Assembly (NCBI GenBank): GCA_028866835.1
Contig: JAGWHJ010000008.1
Span: 1-49,138, forward strand
Length of the DNA stretch: 49,138 bases
From: Microcaldota archaeon
GTDB lineage: Archaea > Micrarchaeota > Micrarchaeia > Micrarchaeales > CABMGC01
Direction: 5' to 3'
Shown here: positions 8,395 through 16,181 of the stretch, piece after piece
Layout of the letters: every line of letters begins with the position of its first letter
Position numbering within the stretch: position 1 is the stretch's first letter
Translations under genes and position numbers: made by a program
Notes under the pieces: model-generated
The model's input: the letters and a program-made list of their open reading frames with translations, nothing else
Databases searched by the model: none
Told to the model about the DNA's origin: nothing

Positions 8395-9525
8395 ATGGGC
8401 GGCGTACAAAGGCGTATGAATGGCGGAAAGCATGAGCCATACGACGCGACGAAGCCTTTCAACGAGCACATAAGGGAGCTTATTAGGGCAACGCATCCCG
8501 ACGGAGGGCCTTTGGCAGTGGTACCGGAAGGCAAAAGGTTCAGAGTTGAGCTGCATCCATCGTTCGTTGCCGCTCACTACGGCGCGCGGTACCCCGACGG
8601 AATGGGTACGAAGGGGAAGCTGCATTGGGAGATGGACACGCTGGAGAACGGCGCAAGGGATGCGCTGGCGATGGTCTTTGACGATGCGATCGAGAGCGGG
8701 CGGGTGCCGATCGAGCTGGTGGATCACCTCATGGTGCAGGAGGAGGATGAGGGCAGGATATTCAGGATAATAAAGAAGCTCTCGGACCTTTGCATCGAGC
8801 ACCAATGGCCTGTTTCAAACGGGACGACGTATCCTGTTGCCATAACCGCAGGCGAAACGGCGATACTTGACACCATCCAGGGATTTGAGCTTGGAGTCAC
8901 CGCGATTGCCTATGCGATGAAAGGGCACGTAATAACACCGATAATCAGGCCGGGAGACGCGGTCATTGGCATAGCAAGCAGCGGCGTGCATTCCAACGGT
9001 ATCACATTCCTTAGGGAGGCCTTTGAAGGTAGGCGCATGGACCTGGACCATCAATTGCCCTGGGGTACATCGGTTGGCAGGGAGCTTACGGTGCCTACCA
9101 ACATATACCTGCCCGCAATAAGGGCCCTGATAGACGAATTCAGGGAAGGGGACATACCTGCAAACAGGTTCATCACTGGGATGGTGCACATCACTGGAGG
9201 AGGCTTCTACAAGCTTAAGAAGGAGCTTATCGGAGACAGGAGGGACATAGATATCGAGATAACCAGGGCGCATGGCCTAGATCCGCAGGAGATATTCAAG
9301 TTTGCCCAGCGGGAATTCAAGGTGACTTCAGGCAACATGTATATGAGGTTTAACAATGGAATAGGTTACGTTGTTGTGGTATCGGGGCACAGGGAAGGAG
9401 ATGCCTTGGAGGTGCTGAACAGGCACTTCAAGGCTGAAACTATAGGACGCGTCGTGGAAGGCATAGGCAAGGTCAGGATAGAATCGAAGTACGAGAGCAA
9501 CAATGTGGTCTATTCTGCACGGTAG
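8395..9525 (+). CDS. purM: PurM-like AIR synthase (phosphoribosylformylglycinamidine cyclo-ligase)
   Basis: The 376-residue protein has the ATP-binding PurM/SelD/HypE fold. Diagnostic segments are RPGDAVIGIASSGVHSNG and MVHITGGGFYKL, which match the AIR synthetase core, and TAGETAILDTI. The reaction is ATP-dependent ring closure of FGAM to AIR in purine synthesis. The N-terminal half is divergent from bacterial PurM, with a KLHWEMDTLENGARDALAMV segment, so a related PurM-superfamily role cannot be excluded. No other purine genes are nearby. The gene stands alone, followed 21 nt later by an MFS transporter. ATG 8395 is used; an internal ATG at 8416 is an alternative. Confidence 0.72.
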   Translation: MGGVQRRMNGGKHEPYDATKPFNEHIRELIRATHPDGGPLAVVPEGKRFRVELHPSFVAAHYGARYPDGMGTKGKLHWEMDTLENGARDALAMVFDDAIESGRVPIELVDHLMVQEEDEGRIFRIIKKLSDLCIEHQWPVSNGTTYPVAITAGETAILDTIQGFELGVTAIAYAMKGHVITPIIRPGDAVIGIASSGVHSNGITFLREAFEGRRMDLDHQLPWGTSVGRELTVPTNIYLPAIRALIDEFREGDIPANRFITGMVHITGGGFYKLKKELIGDRRDIDIEITRAHGLDPQEIFKFAQREFKVTSGNMYMRFNNGIGYVVVVSGHREGDALEVLNRHFKAETIGRVVEGIGKVRIESKYESNNVVYSAR

Positions 9526-9546
9526 CATTTATTGTAAGTGAATCTT

Positions 9547-10971
9547 ATGGCAAAGGAGATGGATAATAAAAGGAAATGGCTTGCATTCTTCATACTGTGC
9601 CTGGGCACACTCATGATCGTGCTCGACACGACGATAGTCAATGTCGCGCTTCCCTCGATCAGAAACGATCTTGGCTTCACGGAGAGCTCCCTCGCATGGG
9701 TGGTCAATGCCTACCTCTTGACTTTTGGAGGATTCCTGCTTCTCAGCGGTCGTCTTGGAGACATCTTTGGCAGGAGGAAGCTCTTCATGAGCGGCATAGC
9801 GCTGTTTACGCTGGCTTCGCTCTGCTGCGCGCTCTCAAACACGCAGGACCTGCTTATCGCGGCCAGGGCGGTGCAGGGCTTTGGAGGCGCGATAGTGTCC
9901 GCTGTGGGACTTTCGCTGATAATGAGCATCTTCACGCAGCCAGGTGAAAGGGTCAGGGCAATGGGCGTTTACGGATTCATCGCTGCTGGAGGCGGAAGCA
10001 TAGGCGTCCTTCTAGGGGGCTTCCTTACAGCGGCACTCAACTGGCACTGGATCTTCCTGGTCAACCTGCCGATAGGCATAATGGTATTCATCCTGTGCCT
10101 CATGCTTCTGCCAGAGAGCCGTGTTTCGGCAGAGGCAAAGCACCTTGACGTTCAGGGCGCAATCGCCATCACCGGCTCGCTGATGATCGCCGTCTATGCA
10201 ATAGTTAACGGAAACCAGATAGGCTGGACCTCGCTGCAGACTGCCGGATTATTGGCGCTGTCGGTTGCATTGCTGGCGCTCTTCATAAGGATAGAATCCA
10301 AGGCGCACGCACCGCTGGTGCCGCTTCGCCTGTTCAGGCTCAGGAACCTCGCAACTGCAAACGCCATAGGTGTCCTATGGGCGGCATCGCTGTTCGCATG
10401 GTTCTTCATATCGGCGCTCTACATGCAGCTCGTTCTCGGCTATAGCGCCCTCCAGATTGGGCTCTCCTTCCTTCCCGCAAACATCATCATGGCGATATTC
10501 TCCATAAGCATCTCCGCGAAGCTCGTCATGCGCTTTGGCATAAGGACGCCGCTCGTTGCAGGGCTTGTGCTTGCTGCGATAGGGCTCGCCCTGTTCTCAA
10601 GGGCTCCTGTAAACGGGAACTTCGTAACGGACATACTTCCTAGCATGATTCTCATAGGGATTGGCGCGGGAATGGCATTCAATCCGGTGCTGCTAGCTGC
10701 AATGAGCGATGTGGTGCAGTCCGAATCTGGCCTTGCCTCGGGAGTTGTCAATACCTCCTTCATGATGGGAGGGGCCTTGGGCTTATCCGTGCTGGCCAGC
10801 ATCGCCGTGGCTCAGACTAACAGCCTTCTCGCCGTAGGCGCTGCGCAGATAGTAGCCCTTAACGGCGGGTATCATTTTGCATTCATCGCAGGCGCGATCT
10901 TCTCAGCTATAGCCGCAGCCCTTGGCGCGAAGTACCTTGGCACCTCGATGGAGACGCCGCACAGGGTCTGA
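9547..10971 (+). CDS. MFS drug/solute:H+ antiporter, DHA2 (14-TM, EmrB/QacA-like)
   Basis: A 474-residue protein with about 14 hydrophobic segments, as expected for the DHA2 subgroup. TM1 carries the family signature LDTTIVNVALPSI. The motif A loop reads GRLGDIFGRRKLFM, and motif C in TM5 appears as AAGGGSIGVLLGGFLT. Such proteins export hydrophobic compounds, dyes or drugs using the proton gradient. The ORF track begins at a GTG (9538); the ATG at 9547 (MAKEMDNKRKW) leaves a basic N-terminal tail of normal length and is preferred. It is preceded by purM and followed 21 nt later by an EamA transporter on the same strand. Substrate unknown. Confidence 0.9.
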   Translation: MAKEMDNKRKWLAFFILCLGTLMIVLDTTIVNVALPSIRNDLGFTESSLAWVVNAYLLTFGGFLLLSGRLGDIFGRRKLFMSGIALFTLASLCCALSNTQDLLIAARAVQGFGGAIVSAVGLSLIMSIFTQPGERVRAMGVYGFIAAGGGSIGVLLGGFLTAALNWHWIFLVNLPIGIMVFILCLMLLPESRVSAEAKHLDVQGAIAITGSLMIAVYAIVNGNQIGWTSLQTAGLLALSVALLALFIRIESKAHAPLVPLRLFRLRNLATANAIGVLWAASLFAWFFISALYMQLVLGYSALQIGLSFLPANIIMAIFSISISAKLVMRFGIRTPLVAGLVLAAIGLALFSRAPVNGNFVTDILPSMILIGIGAGMAFNPVLLAAMSDVVQSESGLASGVVNTSFMMGGALGLSVLASIAVAQTNSLLAVGAAQIVALNGGYHFAFIAGAIFSAIAAALGAKYLGTSMETPHRV

Positions 10972-10992
10972 CTATCTTCCATAGGTTGTCAA

Positions 10993-11856
10993 TTGGATTT
11001 CATAATAGGGCTGCTATTGGGAATAGTGGCGTTGGCCGCATTCGGATTCCAGGATTTTGTCATCGCCAAGAGCTCCAGGGTAATGGGCGTTTTCAGGACA
11101 TCTTTATGGTTCCAGCTGGTAACAATGGCAACGCTTCTCGGCCTCTCGCTGTTTTTGTTCCACTACCAGCCCGTAGGACTTCTAACTCTTGCAGTGGTAA
11201 TGCTCGCATCCTTCCTGTTCATGATAGTCATGCTTGTCTTCACCAAGGGCCTCGAGATAGGAAACGTTTCCATAGTCGCAACGATCGCGAACAGCTGGGG
11301 AGCTGTTACCGCAATACTAGGGGTCGTGTTCCTTGGGAACATGATGACGGGAATGCAGGCGTTTTACATAGCAACAATCATTGCCGGAACCGTTCTTGCT
11401 TCCCTTAACCTTAGGCAGGTATTTAGCGCTGGGGCATCGAAATTGACGACTTCGGGGATAGAGCATGCGATAGCTACCATGATGCTTCTCGGGATCTTCT
11501 TTTTCTTGGTTAGTTACCTGACAACGGTGATAAACTGGTTTTCGGTCTCCCTTTTCATAACCTTTTTCTCGATATTATTTACGCTGGTTTATTGTGTCCT
11601 GACCAAGGTGGAGATAAAGCCGGTAAGAAAAGGGGCGGGCCTTCTCATCGCAGGGGGCGTGATAGGCGCAGTGGCTGGCCTGGCTTATAACCTTGGGGTC
11701 ACATATAACTATGCATCGATAGTGGCACCGGTGGCCGCAGCGTCTCCCATTGTAACTGTAGTGCTGGCGCTTATCTTCATGAAGGAGAGGCTGGCGCTTG
11801 ACCAGAAGGTCGGGATAGTGCTCGTCCTGGCAGGGATAGTATTATTGGCCGTTTGA
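10993..11856 (+). CDS. EamA/DMT-superfamily transporter
   Basis: A 287-residue protein with ten hydrophobic segments arranged as two five-helix EamA repeats. The second repeat ends with the characteristic VAPVAAASPIVTVVLALIFMKERL, where the conserved -E-- after the ninth helix is typical of EamA proteins. The first repeat has the matching ANSWGAVTAILGVVFLG. The only reasonable start is TTG at 10993, because the first in-frame ATG would remove the first helix. Substrate cannot be assigned; family members move metabolites such as amino acids, nucleotide sugars or cofactors. It probably shares a transcript with the upstream MFS gene. Confidence 0.8.
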   Translation: MDFIIGLLLGIVALAAFGFQDFVIAKSSRVMGVFRTSLWFQLVTMATLLGLSLFLFHYQPVGLLTLAVVMLASFLFMIVMLVFTKGLEIGNVSIVATIANSWGAVTAILGVVFLGNMMTGMQAFYIATIIAGTVLASLNLRQVFSAGASKLTTSGIEHAIATMMLLGIFFFLVSYLTTVINWFSVSLFITFFSILFTLVYCVLTKVEIKPVRKGAGLLIAGGVIGAVAGLAYNLGVTYNYASIVAPVAAASPIVTVVLALIFMKERLALDQKVGIVLVLAGIVLLAV

Positions 11857-11873
11857 TGCCTGATTAATCAAAG

Positions 11874-11884
11874 AATATAAAAAG
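11874..11884 (+). promoter_or_regulatory. TATA box for the acyl-CoA dehydrogenase operon
   Basis: aatataaaaag is centred 27 nt before the ATG at 11906, which fits a leaderless archaeal transcript starting at or next to the start codon. Confidence 0.6.
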
Positions 11885-11905
11885 AACAACATCAAGAAAT
11901 TAAGC

Positions 11906-13129
11906 ATGGAAAAGACTTTTCAGCAGTCCATCGACGACCTGAAGAGATTCTACAATTTTTCAGACGTGGAATTGAAGATCCTGGAGCAGGTGGACAGGGC
12001 AGCTGAGGAGCTCTCGCTGTCAGAATTCGAGCATCACATAAACCATGAGGTAAATCCAGAGATACCCAAGATCGCGAAGAAGTACAATCTGCTTGGGATA
12101 CCGATAGGCAAGGAGTACGGAGGGTATGGCGCGAACATGCTCATCGCCGTCCTTTGCAATGAAAGGTTCGGGCAGCTGAGCCTCGGTTTTCCCACATTCT
12201 ATGACGTTGACGTCTTCATAGGCGCGCTCAGCCTGCAGCGATGGGGAACTGAAGCGCAGAAGGAGGGCTACCTGAAACCTGTGGTGCGCGGGGAGAAGGT
12301 GCTTGCCTTCGCATTGACGGAGCCGGACGTGGGCAGCGACCCGCCGGCGATGGCCACTAGCTACGAGAAGCGCGGAGACAAGTTCGTGCTGAACGGCACC
12401 AAGTACCTGATAACCAACGGATCCATAGCGGACAACATAATCGTCTTTGCCAAGTCGAAGGAGAACAAGAGGGACATAACAGCGTTCATCGTGGATACCA
12501 AAAGGAAGGGGTTCAGCGTTGAGATGCACCTGGGCGCAAAGATAGGGCTTTTCACCTCCGACACGGCGATGCTCGGCTTCGCCGACCTTGAAGTCCCTTC
12601 CGCAGATGTGCTTGGAGAGGAGGGCAAGGGCCTTCACGTAGCATACTCCGCCTTGCTGAACGGCAGGCTTGGGATAGCGTCAGGATGCATAGGTGTCATA
12701 GAGGGCAGCCTGAACGCCGCAACGGCAAGATCTGAGGAGCGCGTGCAGCACGGGAAGCTTATTGGGAAGCACCAGCTTATACAGCGCCATATAGCGGAGA
12801 TAAGGGAGAACCTCGAGATGGCGAAGTGGCCGACGTACTTCGCCGCGATGAGGAAGTCCGTGTACGACAAAAATCCCGCTGACCGCGCCTTCATGGACGA
12901 GATGGACCTGCGCACCGCGCTTGCGAAGAAGATAGCCTCGAGGCTCGCGTTCGAATCGGCGGACCGCGCAGTGCAGGTGTTCGGAGGGTTCGGATACTCG
13001 CTTCTTGCGCCGGTCGGCGCGTTGTTCTGCGACAGCAGGGTCACGAGGATATACGAGGGCACGGACGAGATAATGGAGCTCAAGATAGCGTCGAAGCTGC
13101 TGGGCAAGGATTTCGAGGCGTTCACATGA
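11906..13129 (+). CDS. Acyl-CoA dehydrogenase (copy 1)
   Basis: A 407-residue FAD-dependent acyl-CoA dehydrogenase, catalysing the first oxidation of fatty acyl-CoA. The N-terminal helical domain is followed by the FAD-binding strand region AFALTEPDVGSDPPAM and by NGTKYLITNGSIADNIIVFAK. The C-terminal helical domain contains the FAD-contacting QVFGGFGY. The catalytic base is E384 in RIYEGTDEIMELKIA, at the position used in medium-chain enzymes. The ATG at 11906 has a TATA box 27 nt upstream. It heads an operon with a CoxG-like gene (4-nt overlap), a second acyl-CoA dehydrogenase and a gamma-carbonic-anhydrase-like gene. Chain-length preference is not predictable. No ETF gene is in the window, so the electron acceptor is unknown. 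Confidence 0.93.
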   Translation: MEKTFQQSIDDLKRFYNFSDVELKILEQVDRAAEELSLSEFEHHINHEVNPEIPKIAKKYNLLGIPIGKEYGGYGANMLIAVLCNERFGQLSLGFPTFYDVDVFIGALSLQRWGTEAQKEGYLKPVVRGEKVLAFALTEPDVGSDPPAMATSYEKRGDKFVLNGTKYLITNGSIADNIIVFAKSKENKRDITAFIVDTKRKGFSVEMHLGAKIGLFTSDTAMLGFADLEVPSADVLGEEGKGLHVAYSALLNGRLGIASGCIGVIEGSLNAATARSEERVQHGKLIGKHQLIQRHIAEIRENLEMAKWPTYFAAMRKSVYDKNPADRAFMDEMDLRTALAKKIASRLAFESADRAVQVFGGFGYSLLAPVGALFCDSRVTRIYEGTDEIMELKIASKLLGKDFEAFT

Positions 13130-13572
13130 GGATAAGCCTTTCCGGCAATGCCGCCATGAATGCGCCTGTTGACAAGACGTTTAAGTTTGCGACAACGATC
13201 AGCCAGGTTGGTGTGTGCATCCCCAATGTCCAGGATTTCAAGCAGCTAGACGGGAAAAACTTCACGATGAACGTGGTAACCGGAGTTGCCTTCATAAAAG
13301 GCACCTTCGCGGTGAAGGGTGCGCTGACAGAGCAGGGCGAAAACCATGTTGCATACAGCGTGGAGTGGAAGGGAGTTGGAAGCACGATAAAGGTAAACCT
13401 GTCGTTCAACATGAGCCCCAAGATCAACGGCTATACCGATGTAGCGTGGACCGCAGACGCTGAGATGAGCGGCCTTATATCAGGCGTAAGCGAATCTGTA
13501 TTGAGGAAGGTGACGGAGGAGAAGATAGAGGAGATCGTGGCTAACGTCAAGGCCAGGCTCGAGAAAAGCTGA
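13126..13572 (+). CDS. CoxG-like SRPBCC-fold protein
   Basis: A 148-residue protein resembling the CoxG/CO-dehydrogenase subunit G group of the SRPBCC (START-like) superfamily. The N-terminal LSGNAAMNAPVDKTFKFAT matches the usual start of the fold, and VCIPNVQDFKQLDG matches the CoxG-type segment (..CIPG...). The C-terminal helix (EKIEEIVANVKARLEKS) caps the cavity. CoxG proteins are implicated in membrane recruitment of oxidoreductases and lipid or quinone binding. Here it overlaps the first acyl-CoA dehydrogenase by 4 nt and precedes the second by 6 nt, with no CO dehydrogenase genes. A role in linking the dehydrogenases to the membrane is inference. Confidence 0.78.
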   Translation: MRISLSGNAAMNAPVDKTFKFATTISQVGVCIPNVQDFKQLDGKNFTMNVVTGVAFIKGTFAVKGALTEQGENHVAYSVEWKGVGSTIKVNLSFNMSPKINGYTDVAWTADAEMSGLISGVSESVLRKVTEEKIEEIVANVKARLEKS

Positions 13573-13578
13573 TGCGCA

Positions 13579-14799
13579 ATGGAGAAACTATTCCAGCAAT
13601 CGATCGAGGACCTTAATTCCGTATGCAAGTTCACCGAAGAGGAACTCATGATACTAGACAATGCGGACAAGGCAACCGAGGAGATGGCGGCTCCGGAGTT
13701 CGAGCATTACCTCAAGCATGAGGTAAACCTTGAGGCTCCGAAGATTGCCCAGAAGCACGGCATACTCGGGATACCGATAAAGAAGGAGTACGGGGGCCTT
13801 GGTTCCAGCCACCTGATCGCGGTGCTTGCCAAGGAGCGGCTTGGGCAGCTCGGCCTGGGCTTCTCGAGCTTCTATAACGTGCAGGTCTTCCTTGGGGCAC
13901 TGAGCATACAGCGCTGGGGGAACGAGGCCCAGAAGCAGAGATACCTGAAGGCCGCGGTCAACAACGAGCTTGTGCTCGCCTTCGCGCTGACGGAACCGGA
14001 GGCGGGGAGCGATCCGGCATCGCTGAAGACCAGCTATGAGAGGCGTGACGGAAAGTTCGTGCTCAATGGCACGAAGTACCTGATAACCAACGGATCGATC
14101 GCGGATTACATAATAGTCTTTGCGAGGTCGAAGGAAAAGCCGACCGAGATAAGCGCCCTGATAGTCGATGCGAAGAGCTACGGCGTCAGCAGGATGCCGC
14201 TTACGGCCAAGATAGGACTCTTCACCTCCGACACGGCTATGATAGAGCTAAAGGACGTCGAAGTGCCTGAGGAGAACCTCCTCGGCGAGCTTGGGAAGGG
14301 GATGCACGTTGCTTATGCTGGGCTGCTCAATGGAAGGATAGGAGTTGCATCAGGATGCATAGGCATAATAGAGGGGTCGCTGAATGCGGTCATCGCAAGG
14401 TCGAAGGAGCGCGTGCAGCACGGGAAGCTTATTGGGAAGCACCAGCTGATACAGAGGCACATAGCCGAGATACGGCAGAACCTTGAGATGGCGAAGTGGC
14501 CGACGTACTTCGCCGCGATGCAAAGGGCCGACTATGAGAAGGACCCGAACAACCGCGCGCTCATGGATGAAGCGGAGCTCAGGACCGCGCTCGCGAAGAA
14601 GATAGCCTCGAGGCTCGCGTTCGAATCGGCGGACCGCGCAGTGCAGGTGTTCGGAGGGTTCGGATACTCGCTTCTCGCGCCGGTTGGCGAACTGTTCTGC
14701 GACAGCAGGGTCACGAGGATATACGAGGGCGCGGATGAGATACTTGAGCTCAAGATAGCCTCAGAGGTACTTGGAAAGGGCTTTGAGGCATACAGCTGA
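13579..14799 (+). CDS. Acyl-CoA dehydrogenase (copy 2, tandem paralogue)
   Basis: A 406-residue paralogue of the gene at 11906 with the same layout: FAFALTEPEAGSDPASLKTS, NGTKYLITNGSIADYIIVFAR and QVFGGFGYSLLAPVGE. The catalytic Glu is E383 in RIYEGADEILELKIA. The protein is clearly a functional acyl-CoA dehydrogenase. Differences concentrate in the N-terminal and middle domains, while the C-terminal third contains stretches identical to copy 1 at nucleotide level (83 nt at 14593-14675 versus 12923-13005). Different chain-length specificity is possible. It is third in the operon and is followed 9 nt later by the gamma-carbonic-anhydrase-like gene. Confidence 0.93.
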   Translation: MEKLFQQSIEDLNSVCKFTEEELMILDNADKATEEMAAPEFEHYLKHEVNLEAPKIAQKHGILGIPIKKEYGGLGSSHLIAVLAKERLGQLGLGFSSFYNVQVFLGALSIQRWGNEAQKQRYLKAAVNNELVLAFALTEPEAGSDPASLKTSYERRDGKFVLNGTKYLITNGSIADYIIVFARSKEKPTEISALIVDAKSYGVSRMPLTAKIGLFTSDTAMIELKDVEVPEENLLGELGKGMHVAYAGLLNGRIGVASGCIGIIEGSLNAVIARSKERVQHGKLIGKHQLIQRHIAEIRQNLEMAKWPTYFAAMQRADYEKDPNNRALMDEAELRTALAKKIASRLAFESADRAVQVFGGFGYSLLAPVGELFCDSRVTRIYEGADEILELKIASEVLGKGFEAYS

Positions 14800-14808
14800 T
14801 GTGCGAAT

Positions 14809-15330
14809 ATGGCAATACGTGAATATCTGGCATTGAAGCCAAAGATAAATCCCACCGCATACATTGAGAAGACCGCGGAGATAATAGGCGACGTGAGGAT
14901 AGGGATGGACAGCAGCGTGTGGAACGGAGCGGTGCTGAGAGGGGACATGCACTTCATAGAGATAGGCAGGAACTCAAGCGTGCAGGACAACGCGGTAATG
15001 CATGGGACAGAGAACAAATACCCTACGATTGTCGGAGACAACGTGTCGATAGGCCATGGCGCGATTGTGCACGGCTGCACGATAGGAGACAACTGCCTCA
15101 TAGGCATGGGCTCCATAATACTTGAAGGCGCTGTCATCGGGGACTGGTGCATCATAGGTGCGGGCGCATTGGTTACCGAAGGCGCAAGGGTACCCAAGGG
15201 CAGCATAGTGCTAGGCGTCCCGGGGAAGGTTGTAAAGAAGGTAACTAAGGCGCACAAGGACAGGATAACGAGGAACTGGCAGAATTACGTCAAGCTGAAG
15301 AATTCCTACATGATGGAATCAGAGCAGTGA
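14809..15330 (+). CDS. Gamma-carbonic-anhydrase-like left-handed beta-helix protein
   Basis: A 173-residue hexapeptide-repeat protein of the gamma-CA/PaaY/CaiE group. The zinc-binding histidines are all present: H65 in NAVMHG, and H83 and H88 in IGHGAIVHGC. The conserved SSVWNGAVLRGD and NSSVQDN segments are intact. Family members hydrate CO2 or, in the PaaY subgroup, hydrolyse CoA thioesters. Its place at the end of an acyl-CoA dehydrogenase operon makes an acyl-CoA thioesterase or housekeeping role as likely as carbonic anhydrase. The C-terminal ~25 residues form a helix that packs on the beta-helix in this family. It ends 4 nt from the convergent 3-hydroxyacyl-CoA dehydrogenase gene. Confidence 0.85.
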   Translation: MAIREYLALKPKINPTAYIEKTAEIIGDVRIGMDSSVWNGAVLRGDMHFIEIGRNSSVQDNAVMHGTENKYPTIVGDNVSIGHGAIVHGCTIGDNCLIGMGSIILEGAVIGDWCIIGAGALVTEGARVPKGSIVLGVPGKVVKKVTKAHKDRITRNWQNYVKLKNSYMMESEQ

Positions 15331-15334
15331 CACG

Positions 15335-16177
15335 TCACGGGTAGTCGTAGAACCCCTTCTTGTTCTTCCTGCCTAGCCTCCCTTCCTTGACCATCCTTAC
15401 AAGGAGGGGCGAGGGCTTGAACTTCTCGTCGTTGCTCTGCTGGTATATGGCGTCCATTATGTCCATGCATACGTCGAGCCCTATGAAATCGGCAAGCTCG
15501 AGAGGGCCCATGGGATGATGGAAGCCCAGTCTGGCTATGGTGTCTATCGCATCCCTGTCCGCGATCCCCTGATCGAACGCGTTTATGGACTCGTTTATGT
15601 ATATCATGAGTATCCTGTTGGATATGAAGCCGGGGGAATCCTTCACCTCCACCGGCGTCTTCGAGAGCGTCTCCACAAACGACTTTGCGTTATTGACCGT
15701 CTCCGCGGAGGTTTTTTCGCCAAGGACGACCTCTATGACCTTCATGACAGGCGCTGGGTTGAAGAAGTGCAGCCCGAGGAACCTCGACGGATCCTTGAGC
15801 GAATTTGAAAGCGTGGAGATTGATATGGAAGAGGTATTTGTTGCTATTATGGCATTTTTGTCGAGGTATTTTTCGGCCTCGGAGATAACCGCTGACTTTA
15901 TCTTCAGCTCCTCGGGGACCGCCTCTATTAAGATGCCTGCGCCTCCGACATCGCTGATCGTGCTCGATGTCTTGACATGCCCGAGGCATGCGGCCTTCTG
16001 CTCTGCGCTCATCCCTCCCTTCGCCATGGCCTTGTCCAGGTTGGCGTTCAGGCGGCCGAGCCCAGCCTTGAGCGAAGCCTCGTGGTCGCTTATAAGCATT
16101 ACATCATAGCCGGCGCTGGCCACTACCTGCGCTATCCCTATCCCCATCGTTCCGGCTCCAATAACAGCAACCTTCAT
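15335..16177 (-). CDS. 3-hydroxyacyl-CoA (3-hydroxybutyryl-CoA) dehydrogenase
   Basis: A 280-residue NAD-dependent enzyme for the third step of beta-oxidation. The N-terminal Rossmann motif VIGAGTMGIGIAQVVASAG binds NAD. The segment GLHFFNPAPVMKVIEVV contains the catalytic His, and DSPGFISNRILM and HPMGPLELADFIGLD are the C-terminal domain signatures. Its length is that of stand-alone short-type Hbd/PaaH proteins, not of the fused bacterial FadB. The upstream thiolase ends 4 nt away on the same strand. Together with the thiolase and enoyl-CoA hydratase it forms an operon facing the acyl-CoA dehydrogenase operon. Confidence 0.94.
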   Translation of the reverse strand: MKVAVIGAGTMGIGIAQVVASAGYDVMLISDHEASLKAGLGRLNANLDKAMAKGGMSAEQKAACLGHVKTSSTISDVGGAGILIEAVPEELKIKSAVISEAEKYLDKNAIIATNTSSISISTLSNSLKDPSRFLGLHFFNPAPVMKVIEVVLGEKTSAETVNNAKSFVETLSKTPVEVKDSPGFISNRILMIYINESINAFDQGIADRDAIDTIARLGFHHPMGPLELADFIGLDVCMDIMDAIYQQSNDEKFKPSPLLVRMVKEGRLGRKNKKGFYDYP

Positions 16178-16181
16178 AACA

